In this document: positions 22,381 through 34,440 of the stretch, piece after piece
Layout: each line of letters opens with the position of its first letter
Position numbering within the stretch: position 1 is the first letter of the stretch
NCBI GenBank assembly: GCA_014706295.1
Contig: JACSVZ010000014.1
Coordinates: 73,070,435-73,134,434 of the forward strand
Direction: 5' to 3'
Source: Lycocorax pyrrhopterus obiensis
Lineage: Eukaryota; Chordata; Aves; Passeriformes; Paradisaeidae
Length of the DNA: 64,000 nt
Program-made: the position numbers and the translations under genes
The notes under the pieces: model-generated
The model's database searches: none
Told to the model about the DNA's origin: nothing
What the model saw: only the letters and a program-made list of their open reading frames with translations

Positions 22381-25300
22381 ATATACACATACATGCATAT
22401 ATATGTCTTATATCACTTTAATTTTTATAGCAATTAGATTTTTGGGTTTTTTTAAAGGGAAGAACTTTTTGACTACTGAATGACCATTGCAGAATCAGTT
22501 GCCCACTGCCTACTGTTATAAAGGACAGGAGCTTCTGCAGAGACCAGCATTGTGTTTACACAAAATTGTCCCAGCAGGGCAGAGACAGCAAGAAAATGGG
22601 GAGCCCAAGACAAAGGAAAACTGGAAAACAAATTTAATGGTTGCTTGTAGCCCTGACAGGGAGGCAATCAGGAGCTAAAGATCACAGGTTTGGATCTCTG
22701 AGACAAGAAATTTCCTGTTTGTACTCTCTTTGGGCTAGGATTTGGAGATAATTAGGTTTACCTGACTTCTGGCTTTCTTATGTGAAGCAACCTGCCAGTT
22801 CCCAAATATTAGCCAACCGTATATCCACAAGTAAACCTGCACCTTACATCTGAAAAAGCAGGACCCATGTGTGAGTCTTTTCCTGGTGCCGTTGTTAATA
22901 AAAAAGGAAGTATTTTTTACATGTTCATAAAGAGCAGGTAGGAAGTCAAGGCTCTTGCCCAGAAGCCTGCCATGCAAAAAACCCTTTTCATTGAGAGGAG
23001 TAGAAAGCCAACTTCCCCACATCAAAAAGCTGAATTTAAAAGAACTTCATTGAGTAATTTAGGAAGGCAGAAGAACACATTGGGAAAGCCAACAATAAAG
23101 CAGCAACATCTCCTAGGCAAGACTCCTGTGACCTAAATCAAAAGCAAAGATACCAGGCAAGAGTGCCCCCTCCACACCACGAGGTTTTTCTTCCCCCTTG
23201 TTCCCCCAAAAGAGGTCCTGGGTCCCCTTTTCTCTCGGACTTCAGCTTGCTGGACTCAGATAAAAGCACAGTGGAGACAACAAATATAATAGCAAGCAGG
23301 GTCTGGAAATGTTGTTTATTCTGAAGTGGGAAGAACCCAAAACTTTTCAAAACATTCAGGAGAAGCAACGGATATTCGTCCTGGAAGAGCAAGTGCAAAG
23401 CCTGGGGATGGACACTCCTGCCACCCTTTTCCTCTCAGCAGAGGCATACACAGCCCTCCTGAGGCTGAGAGCCTCTTCAGGAACACACAACAGAGCAGAG
23501 CTAAGAGTGAAACACCTCCCTGGCTCCTCCAACAATCCCTGAACCTGCTCTGAGCAGAAGTGTCAGCAGAACAGGTGCTTTGTCTCCTTACAACACTCTC
23601 CTCCTGATACAGGCATCCTTTTACACAGGTAACCTTCCTTCCTCAAATGCCCCGTGATTCCTTTCACTGCTTTCCGTAAATATTTAATCTTAATTTCGCA
23701 ACCGACTCTTTCCTTTAAGCAGTATCACAGAACCGTAGGATGCGTGCTAACAGTGCCTGAAGTTCATCAGGTATTTCTGCCACTCACACTTTACAATCTA
23801 TATTTATATTCCAGTTTTTTCTCTTCCTTTACCATTTTTCCCCAATGTTATATGAAACTAATTTCTCCTTATTTTCAACTTCCTTTTACATTTCAAAGAA
23901 GCAAAAATTAATAAGGGTTCATTCACATGTAAGTTCCCAGCTACCTCCTGTATCTGCATTTTATTGATTGTCACTTGAGCAACTAGAGAGATCAGCAGAT
24001 TAGGTAGTCATTCAGGGATCAAATCAGAAGGCTTATAAACTTCTCCTGACATCCAAATGAACCTGTTACTCAACTTTTCTGACAAAAGGAGATTTATCTC
24101 AGGTAAATCAAAGGATAAGAGCAATAGGGCAGAGTAATTATGTCGACTCTTCTTTCCAAGCAGCATTACAATGAAGTTGTCTTCTGGTGTTGTTCTTGTG
24201 ATTCATTCTTGGGATACTTGAACCAAAGCAGTGTTGACCTGCATCAAGAGAATCGTCAATTAAAAACAACAACAAACATATTGCAACTCTGGCAATTACT
24301 AAGAAAGGCACAGTTTTTTACTTTGAAGAAAAAATTCTCCACATTTATAATCTGCTGTACAGAAATAAAAAGCAAACAAACACAGGGAGTAATAGAAAAA
24401 TAGACAGAGAGCATGTGCAAATGCTCAGCTGAAATTTGCCAAGCAGACAAAATTAATTAGGTACACAAACATTGTTGAACTAATATTTTAGTTTATCAAG
24501 CCAGGAAGACAGCAGCAATACATGCACACAAGCTGCAAAAAAAAGTTATTACTATAATTATTCCATTCCTCTGCTTCCTGGGCCAAGTACCTTGTGGTTT
24601 AACATGGAATTATGCATTACCTGAAAACACAGATAATGAAAACTTTGGGGAAAAGGTGACAAATTTGAGGGATAAGCTTGAGCTTAGGGCGCGCTGTGCG
24701 TACCACAGTGCCAGGAGATAAAGATGGGAGTGGCAGAGAATGCCCAGCCTAGGACACTGTGTTCCTCACTCCTTTTTGCATCAGCGATTCAGCCACTTGC
24801 GAAAATTGAGGTGGTCGAGGCAAACAGGTGTCCCAGAAGCAGAATTTCCTGAACTTGGCTCAGAGAAGAACCCCACCACACAATGTGTCTGAATGGCTGC
24901 TGTAACTCAGTAAGGATCAAAACGTTTCCTGATGTCAAAAAGTAAAGGGGAGAGTGGTAGAAGTGAGAAAAATAGGGAAAGAAAAACCCTCCTGGCACAT
25001 GGTAGGTATCAGAAGAGAACCAGCAGTTTCTTGCAGCAAGCAGGACCTGGTACATGAGTGCCAGATTCTACCTCATCTAGGTTTTGGGAGAATTTTAAGG
25101 AGCTTCCTGCAGAGAGAGCTCCGGGTGATTTAGCTCATCTAAGTCACGCGCTCTGAGGTTTTGAGTATCTGCTTTCAATCAACTCACCAGCATTGCACCT
25201 GGAGCGGTCTCATCCCTGCTCTTCGGTGGTCTGGGAGTGAGAGAGCTCTCCTGCTTATGGGTTTATTTTGCACACTTCAGACCAGGGCACTCTCTGGCTT

Positions 25301-26790
25301 GTGTTGGTGCTTGGGAAAGGGGACAGACTTAACCAGAACCAAAGAAGGGTGCAGAATGCCCGTGTTTCAGGGAATAAAGCACTCCCAAATCCATGTTATA
25401 TTGCTGTGATATCCTTTAACAGACCCCATCCCGACTCAGGTAGCTCACACACAGCACAAGCCTATCACTCCACCAGGGAACACCCTCCACTATAAATAAC
25501 TTCCTACTTCAAAGGCTAAAAAATTACTTTGATGCACTTTTAAAGTCAATTCTCCAGCACTTTTGCCTGATGGGAAATCATTAAATAGCTCAGAACACCT
25601 TGTTTGTATTTCCAGCTGCTGCCTCTGCGAGGTACCTTGCTTGCCCTCTGAGATACCACTCTCAGTAGCATCCACATCAAAAAACCTCTGAGTAAACTAG
25701 TGGTCCAAATACTGCACGTGCCTGTATTTTTCCAGAGAAAGCTCAGATTAGGCCGTGGAGATCACCAAATCAAGGAAAAACCATGGCTAGGAATACTTTG
25801 TAATCAACAAAGCAAAAGTGTCACAAAAGCACAGTAACCAGCTATTAATCACATCTCTTTGATAACCGTGACCCTGCTAAAGCACAGCGTCTGTCCTGCC
25901 TTTTTGTGGCTGGAAGCCAAACCTGGGATCCGAAAACAACTATTTCACTGGTCAGACGTTAACATAGCACAGCATGTTGACTTTATAACCACCCTATGAG
26001 CTCAGAGAATTTAATGGAACTCTCTTTTATTTGGCCCAGTCCCATTTATTAATATTACCAGAGTGAGTAACTCATATGATCACACATGCAGTTGAGAGAG
26101 ACATGTCTAGAGAGACCCACAGGTGCCCACTCTCTCTTCCCCAAATGGGCAAAACCTGAAGCTTACAGCGAGCAGAGCTGGAATAGCTGTTTTAGTTCAT
26201 ACTGGAAACACTCCCATCATTTACTGTCGAGGTAGACACATGTGAAGAGTAGCAGGCAAGGGCTTTCAACCGAGGGCCAGATGGTAAAAATTAGTGGCAT
26301 TTATGCCAAGTGAGTGATTAGGGAGAGAGAGAAGTGATGACCAAAGGAGTCATATCACCAGAGAAAAAAACCTTAAACAAAATTAATTATTGCAGTACTT
26401 GAAAGTGGAATTAGCTAGCAACTAGTAAATCCATCTAGGCTCACAAAGCCACCTACCACTTCTTGATACCACTGTGCCTGCTGCTTGGCCAGCCCTGGTC
26501 TGCATCCTTTATAACACAGCCAAGACCTGGTAGTCAGGGAGGCTCAAAGCTTGTGCTCCAGTGGCAGTTCCTCCTCTTGTGTGGGATTAGTTCTTGCACC
26601 AATCTTTTTATTTTTGGCATTTCATATTGCACAGGAACAAGCTGTGCTTTGAGAGACCAACATGGGCACGATGGCAACAGCTGTGGTGGGCTTAAATGGC
26701 CAAAAGAGACAAAGGGGACTGAGGAAAGATGGGAAAGATGATGAATCAAAGCCCAAACTGATAGCCCAGGTAGTACCTCTCACCCAGTGG
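22381..26790. other. Intergenic, no gene recognised
   Basis: About 4.4 kb without a recognisable exon or repeat family. The open frames are at most 96 codons. Confidence 0.5.
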
Positions 26791-26945
26791 ATCTGTGGCT
26801 GCCCCTGGATCCCTGGCAGTGTACAAGGCCAGGTTGGACGGGGCTTGGAGCACCCTGGGGTAGTGGAAGTTGTCCCTGCACATGGCAGGGGGGTGGAATG
26901 AGATGAGCTTTAACTCATACCAGTCTATGATTCTATGAGTCTGTG
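26791..26945 (+). mobile_element. CR1 3' end
   Basis: CTGGATCCCTGGCAGTGTAC, AAGGCCAGGTTGGACGGGGC, TTGTCCCTGCACATGGCAGG and a terminal TCTATGATTCTATGAG identify a + strand CR1 3' end with its tail repeat. Confidence 0.9.
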
Positions 26946-27908
26946 GTTTGATTCACCTCACACCATTAAAGCGGGATGGATACTGATTTTGCTAAACAGA
27001 ACTGCCCCCTTAAGCCAAGGGAAAAAGGTGGGCTCTTGCCCCAAAAGCAGCCCCTCTTACCTGCCTTCCAAGGGGTGATTTGCCATTTGTCTCCAATGGC
27101 AAACAAGGAGTCCCGGTACGTAGATATGGTTCTTACCTTCGTTTTAAGATGGTTAAACACCAGACATTAGAAATCTGCACTTAAACAGAAAAAACTGAGT
27201 GAACCTTGGCTTCACTCTTAGCCTAAATAGACAGAAGTCAAGGCCTAGATATTTCCAGGCTGACTGTACCATGTATTCTGAGCATTTTCATTTATTTCAT
27301 GTGAGATTTAGTTGTTCATGCTTGAACATAATATGCCTATTAGAGTAAATTAGAGATTTGAGAAAACAAACCCATCTTGCAAACACTTGAACCCCCCCAG
27401 CTCTTTAAACCGTGATGCCTAATACAGGCTGCTAAACTTGCCCTCATAATCCTGTCTTTGTCTGTCAGAGGCATTTCCCTTATATTCCTTTCCATTCAAT
27501 AGACTTCACTACATCATTTAGATAACACAGGTGCAACTCTGAAATATGCATTGTTGCATTGTTTTGAACAGAAAGAGGACCAAACACCTGAGAGCCCTGT
27601 GTTGTCGGCAGTGCTCTATGTAGTCACTCAAATGCACTTCCATATGGTGCTAACTCCCAGACCACAACTGCCCTTCCAATTCACAGTTATCCTCTTTTAA
27701 ATATGCGAAGCTTTTGAGCATGTAATTAATTTGAATCATTTGCGGCTGGTGAACACCAAGCATTCTCCTGGGCCCCTGCTGGATGACAACTTTAGTAACG
27801 CGAGTGAGGAAATAAATCTGGTTCAGCAGCCTATTGCTTTTGGGGCCTGCTTCTTCCCTCTAAGTATGGGATAAATCCACCATGGAAAGGGAAAACCTGC
27901 TTTGTTCT
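26946..27908. other. Intergenic, nothing recognised
   Basis: No exon or named repeat seen. Confidence 0.5.
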
Positions 27909-28050
27909 GGAAGGAAGGGGGGAAGGAAGGGGGGAAGGAAGGGGGAAGGAAGGTAGGAAGGGAGGAAGAAAGAAAGAAAGGAAAGAAAAGAAAGAAAAGA
28001 ATGAAAAGAAAGAAAGAAAAAGAAAGAAGAAAGAAAGAAAGAAAGAAAGA
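27909..28050. repeat. Polypurine (GGAA)/(GAAA) microsatellite
   Basis: A 142-bp purine run on the + strand. It begins as GGAA/GGGGGAA units and changes at about 27967 into GAAA/AGAAA units. The Lys/Glu/Gly-rich open frame across it is an artefact of the repeat. Confidence 0.9.
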
Positions 28051-28916
28051 CCAGTCCTTCACCTCAAGATGTGCTTATGTCACTTTGCACTGCAACACTG
28101 ACTCCTTTTGATGGTGTTTTCTAAATATTTAAGGTCATGGAGGACCTAAAAGAAATTAGAAGTCTGAAGGTAGCGATTATTTTTATTTAAAACAATACAA
28201 TTAAGAGCTTTTTTTCCTCCCTCCTCCAGCTACACAGCTCCCCACACAGCACCTGCAGTGGGACAAAGTGCTTGGAAAGCACAAACAGGCCAGAAGGATG
28301 TTTAGATTGAATATGAAGTGTGTAAGACCACAGCTCATGCAGTCTGTCAGCATCCAGTCCGACAGCACTCAGGCACAGCACTCAGGTGTTCCCCTCACCT
28401 GCCACCCCTCCCATGGACAGCCAACCTGTCAGCAGCTCTCTGGCAAGAGACTGAGAACGAGAAGGCAGCTGGGCTCTTTTTTTTATTTTCGGTTGAGACA
28501 CGGGTGTAATTATCCAGATGTTCATTGCTGGAATTCGTTGTGGGCTTCTTTCCTCCCTCAGCAGAACCAGGCTCTGAATTCCTCATAAACCCAAGTGGGA
28601 AAGGGGATCTGGAGTGGAAGAACACTCATACAAAAAAAACCACCTTCTGGCCACACCAAAGGATCCCACTTCAAAATGAGCAGATGGCAATTAGCTGGAA
28701 GAAAATTAGGTAAGCAAAATGGATTAAGTGTATTTTTTATATCATTGATCTATACAGAATATCTTCAGTGTTTTTCTGGCTCACAATAAAAGGAAGTACT
28801 GAAACACTAAAGAGTTTTTTGAGGTTGAACAACCATCTCTTGGGTACTTGTAGTAGGGACAGAGATTTTAGGAGAGTGCGGAAAGTGTGAGAGCAGGGGA
28901 GAAAAAATCCCAGCTT
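28051..28916. other. Intergenic, nothing recognised
   Basis: No exon or named repeat seen. Confidence 0.5.
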
Positions 28917-28972
28917 ATAGAATCATGGATTCATTAATTTGGAAATGACCTCTAAGTTCATTGAGACCAACA
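28917..28972 (-). mobile_element. CR1 3' terminal fragment
   Basis: TATAGAATCATGGATTCATT then TTGGAAATGACCTCTAAGTTC is a diverged CR1 3' end in minus orientation. Confidence 0.65.
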
Positions 28973-31550
28973 AAGAACAAAAACCTGGCAGGAGGCCACT
29001 TGTGAAACCATAATGCATGGCCTGTGCAATTAACCTTTGCACAGAGAGTGTTTTAATGAGAACAGATATTTAATTAAAACTGTCTTTAAAACCAAGCTGA
29101 GAATTTCCCTTTTGCTTCTCTCCTCTATTTAGGCACAGATGAGTGCAGATGATCAAGAGCCAGGAACTCCTCAATCCCGAGCCGCACTTGGAGATAACAC
29201 CTACTAAATAACTGCGGGTAGAGGGAAGCTGTTTGTACTCATGGTCCTGGAGTGCTGTCCCAGCCCTGCTCTGGCTCTGTGGACTCTGTGCCCTTCCTCA
29301 GGTGTGTCACAGGGGCTGGACCGTGGGCACTGCCCAGGGGGCCTCAGACCTTCCCCATGGCGTTGGAAAAGCTGAGGAACAGGAACACCAGGGGCTTGGG
29401 TACGCCTCACATGCCATTTCTGTCTAATTTGACTCTGTTATTTTGGGTGGGGTGCTCCTGAGCAAACAGGCAATCCCTGCTGGCCAGTGCAAGCAGAAGT
29501 GTGTTTTGGTGATACACCAAGTCCTTGAAGTAAGTGAGGAGTTTCCTTACAAGAAAATCAGTTCAGGTTCAGTCTGCCCTAAAGTAGATGGTTCCTCCTG
29601 TTTTTTAAAAGACAGAAAGTTTTCTCGTGGCCCTTGAAGTGCCTTTCCACAGCACAAGGCTTTTTGTGTCCAATGTATCCTTTCAGTACACATATTCAAA
29701 TGCTGCTGGACAAGCAAAATGAACATAAGGGCTCCAAACCCTAGCTCACATCCATTTCCCCAAAGTCAACCCTCTTGACAGCTGCCTCAGCTGGCAACAA
29801 AACACATATAAATACAGAGTTGATTTTGGGGTATCTCTGTTAATATTTACACAGCCTGCCACCGGGTGTTTCGGCAGCACAGCTGCTTCCAGCTGATAAC
29901 TCTCTGCCTGCAATCACAACTGTACAGCTTTATTTCATGGGGAATATGTATAATCATAAACATGATGTGAGTGTCCTGCCTGGTTCATTAGTCTGGGTAT
30001 CTTCAAGGATCACTTGGATGACATTCCAGACACACTGACTACTCAAAATCTGCGGGGACTTCAGGGATGACCGGATTTCAGAGGTGTCCTGGACTATTTC
30101 CTAATAAAATAGCCAGTGTCCTCATTACAGGGGTGCAACAGCAATAAAACCCAGCCACGAGGCAGTGAGGAGGGACTGCCAATCCCTAATCACACACAGG
30201 GATGCAGATGGACAGGTAGATTAATAGACAGACAGATAGATACATACACATATACTCATACACACAGAGAGAGATGCACAAGGAATTTCAAGAAAGGATA
30301 ATTTATAAGTGATCAGAAGCATCTAGTAGCCCACAGAAAGATTCCTTTTTCTCCTTCTCACTATCACAGGAGTAAAACCTGTTGAATAACCCTTCACCAC
30401 CAGTGAAACAGAGGGTGGGTCCTTCTGTTGTCACGTTGGTTCATCTGCAGGAGTCAGGGAATAAAGCCATGGGTGTGAAAAACGGAGATGGGTCCCCCTC
30501 AGAGGTGTCCATTCCTTATCTTCAGCCAGGTACTTTTACCTGCCAGATCCAGGGCAGGTGAGCTGATGTCATGAAGAAACTCTGCTTGACTGCTCCTGGA
30601 GGGCAGAGAGTCCCAAATCTGGTGTGAGACTGCAAGGCTGATCCACAGCACAGCACGGCAAACCCTTGGGCCCGTGCGTTGTCCCACCAGATCCCCTTTG
30701 GATGCCAAAGGACTGAAAAAACTAACAAAATTTTTCCAAAAACGCCCCAGATTTTTTCCGCCTTTTTCCTGTTTTTGAAAAGGGTGGCAACTGTTTGTGT
30801 CTGAGCGCCAGTGAATATTACTTTGATGTGGAGCTCAGAAGATATATCCTGGTGATAATTCATTTATACAGGAGTAGACAGTGAGCCTGGTGTGGTACTT
30901 ACACATATTGTCTTCTCAGATGCTGACATTTCTTCCTTTTTTCCAATAAATCATCTTCTGAGTCAAACGGAGGATTTTCTTCTAAATAGCAGAGCTGGCA
31001 ATGATACATTTCAGCACAACTGGATTATGAAGCTGTCATCCCCAGCTCTGCTCCCCAGTCTCTATCCATGTCAGCAGTGGCTGGCTGCGGAAATTTCATA
31101 AAATCTGCTGTATGAGAGAAAAGCGTTCTCACAACTCCCCCCAGGTAAACCAACCCTTGTGCTTCAGTCAAATCCTTGTGGACCTCAAACCTCACCTCAA
31201 AAACTCGATTGTCTTTGTCAGCGTAAGATTGTCAGCTTAAGATTTTCTACTGCAATGAACTGCAGGAATGCAAAGCTCCAGTATTTCTATTTGTTAAGTT
31301 TGGGCAGCTGATCCCCGGGAAAGAGTTCTGTTCATCTTTTTATGTCAATACCATTCCATAGTTACTTCATATTAATCCTTTCCTGGGGGAAAAAAATGGA
31401 TGAATCCTTCTCAATTATTCATGTGGAGTTAAAAATATGTCAGCATGTAAAAAATAGTTTTTCATTTCAGCAGGCTGTGTAGCAGGTGAAATCCAGCTGG
31501 AAAAACTAAGCACATGTTACATATCACTGTAAAAAGAGCGTTTCCTCTAC
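28973..31550. other. Intergenic with a GATA/CATA-rich simple repeat
   Basis: A degenerate simple repeat lies at about 30214-30274: AGACAGATAGATACATACAC grading into CACACAGAGAGAG. No exon or other repeat is recognised in the rest. Confidence 0.5.
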
Positions 31551-31621
31551 CATGGAATCATGGAATGGTTTGGGTTGGAAGGGACCGTAAAGATCAGCCA
31601 CTTCCATGACACCACCAGTCA
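31551..31621 (-). mobile_element. CR1 3' terminal fragment
   Basis: CATGGAATCATGGAATGGTT and GGGTTGGAAGGGACCGTAAA are the canonical CR1 3' terminus in minus orientation; similarity fades after about 60 bp. Confidence 0.8.
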
Positions 31622-34307
31622 TCGCTCTGGTCGTCATTAACAAGACAAGTTGGGCTCTTAATTGCAGCTTCCTCAGATGTGACATCACTGCAGCCTCCAG
31701 TGCCATTTCTTCCTCCATCGACCAACAGCACAACAGTTCCTGAGCTAAAAGTTTCAGAGCAGGTACAAAAACAGAATACTGGAAAATAAAAACACTAAAA
31801 TAGATGTACAGCCCCAGAGATGGATTTTCCCATGAAAGATGAAGAAGAAAAATATACTTGGAAAGAGGTTTGGAAGAAAAGTCGTATGATTTTTTTCTTC
31901 TACCCCCCCACACCCCTTTTTTCTAATGAAAATAAATTTTCCACAGGATCCAACCATGTGAATAGTCTCTAGGCAAGCTCATCAAATAGAATAGTCCCTG
32001 AAGTCCTAAGGGAAAAAAGGAAGAAGACAAAAACTCCTAAAACTCAACAGGTAGCCATTATAATATTTTGTTTAGCGGCCAAAGCGTCTCCTAAGAGGAA
32101 AAAAAATCTGCTTTTCATTCTTGCAGCCTGGAAGGAGCCATGCTCATGCATCTCTTGCTCCTTGCAGTCAGATCAGCGTGACATATCTGCCTGTTTTGCC
32201 AGCCCTCCCGGCTCCACGGCGGATGCACAAACGATTCCTGCTCTGCCTTTTGCTGTTTTAGGACCCCGCATCTCCTGAAACCCCTCACTGACCTCCACCT
32301 CTCGAAAGGGAAACAAACCTCCCAATCCTCCTGCTTGGGTGATCCACCCTCCGTGGCTGGGGTGGCTCCCCAAAGCCACCAGTGATGACCCAGCCGTGTC
32401 AGCACCTGTCTGGGGTTTGGTGAGAGCACTGATGATCTCAAGCACAGCCCTGTTTTGAGAGTTTCAGAGATGCCAAATGTTTCCCTTGCTCCCTGGCAGT
32501 TGTCGTTTATTGTTCTTGCATTAATGTGGTGTAAGCCCAGTTTTAAATGCCTCAAACACCCTAGATTTCAGTACTTTACTTACAGGTCCGTGACACAAGT
32601 ACAACCACCTCCATGTTCCCCTTTTCACTCTATTCCTCTTAATTACACCCCAAATGTGTGCAATATGGACAACCATGGAAGATGACTTGACTGTAATCTC
32701 AGCTCTAGCAGTGGCTGGGGGAGAGGCAGAGCCAGCCAACATAAGTATGTATTTGGCAGATTTAAACTGTTCTTGGTGTCAGCTGGGTTTACCTCATCAG
32801 CAAAATAATACCCCACTTAAGGAATGATTGCTGTCCTCCTCTTTACTTAATTTCTTTTTTTATTATTTTAGCATGAAAGTCAACTGCAGAAGAAAACATT
32901 TGAATGTGCTATTTAAGAAACTGCCTTCAATTTTCACTGCCTCTCCTAGCCACCAAAGTGAAACAAAATGCCTAGTTCTGGTTTCATGTATATTTTTCAT
33001 TTTCGCGACTCAATTGCAGCATTTCTTTTTTCAATTCAGCTTAGAAGTGAAAAATTGCTTCCAAGGGCACAAAAAGCCACAAGGAAAAGCTCAAAGGATT
33101 GGAAGGACAGAACCTCTAATTGAAGAGCTTATCATCACTGTCCAACTCCTATTAAAGAGCAGATGAAAAACACCCTGGTCACTCAGATAGAGGAGATTTA
33201 GTACAGCCATGCCACCACCTTTCCCACGAGCACCTTTATCCCATACTCTGGTAGTCCTCACTCTGATGTCTCGTGTAGCCATTTAGTTTCCAAAAGACAG
33301 AAATGTTGCTAACTATTAATCATAAGGATAGGAATTCATTGACATTTCCAACACATATTAAATAGAAACAGATTATGGAAACAGATTTCGCTGTCAGTTA
33401 CAGTCTTTGAGTTCAGAGTTAGCGAAACTACTGTCATCTATTTCAGCTTCAGCCCAAGCAGGAGCAGAAACTCATCCAAAATAATGTACAAAGTATTATT
33501 TTTGACATTCGATACCGTCTTAGTTCACCAGCAGTTTCAATCTAATTTATTCCTACTGGCACAAAACAGAAGAGTTGGACAACTACAGAGGTCATGCAAC
33601 AAGAGAGAACCCATGACCCTCAACACTTTTTATCTGCTGTTACTGTTATCCATAAATGGGCTTTTGTTCACTAAAGCTGTTGATAATCACACCAACATAC
33701 AAATCCATATGAATTAAAGGAATTAATTAACTCCTGTGTCCACCATTGACTCTATGTTGTCCTGCATTTGCTACCAACTTTCTGTTGTTTGAAGCAGAAA
33801 TCAGTGCCCTGTAATCCAGGAAAAATCAATACAGGGGAGCTGTAGAGATCTTCCATCAGCGTGGAAGCAATTGGATGAATGCAGTCAAATTAACAACTTC
33901 AGGTTATAATTATAACTTAAACAGATATAAGAGCTGTGTTTTCTTGGGCACTGAAAAAGCATGTAACAGCCTTACTCTTAAAAGCTCTATTATTCCGGTC
34001 AAGGAAGGACTATTTTTTGACTTAACATTTATTTATGATTTAACATGTGCCAAAAGACAGCAAATATAAACCAATTTAAGGGAGTCAACAGAAGGCAATT
34101 GAATTAAGATCAGTACCTTTTGACTGAGTTAGCTGGATTGGTTCAGCTTGAACACCCAGAGCTCTACTCTACAAGGCGTCACAGCAGCCACTTCCTGAGC
34201 ACGTTAAAATTACCTGCAGACCTGTTTCAGGTCTCCATTTATGTGCAGGAATATTTAAGAAAGCTCCAAGGACTGGGTTTCTTATCTTTTTGGGGTGCAT
34301 TTTATCC
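31622..34307. other. Intergenic, no gene recognised
   Basis: Open frames reach 146 codons (32115-32555, minus) but show no domain or splice structure that I can name. Confidence 0.45.
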
Positions 34308-34440
34308 TAGAACCGTGGAACAGCCCAAGCTGGAAGGGACCTCAAAATGTCATTAATCCAAATTTTGTGGGACAGGGACCCTCCATGCAATTATCCAGCA
34401 TCTTGCCCAGTCACACCTTGGAAACCCACAGTGAGGAGGT
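34308..34440 (-). mobile_element. CR1 3' fragment
   Basis: AGAACCGTGGAACAGCCCAA, GCTGGAAGGGACCTCAAAAT and CAATTATCCAGCATCTTGCC form a diverged minus-oriented CR1 3' end. Confidence 0.7.
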
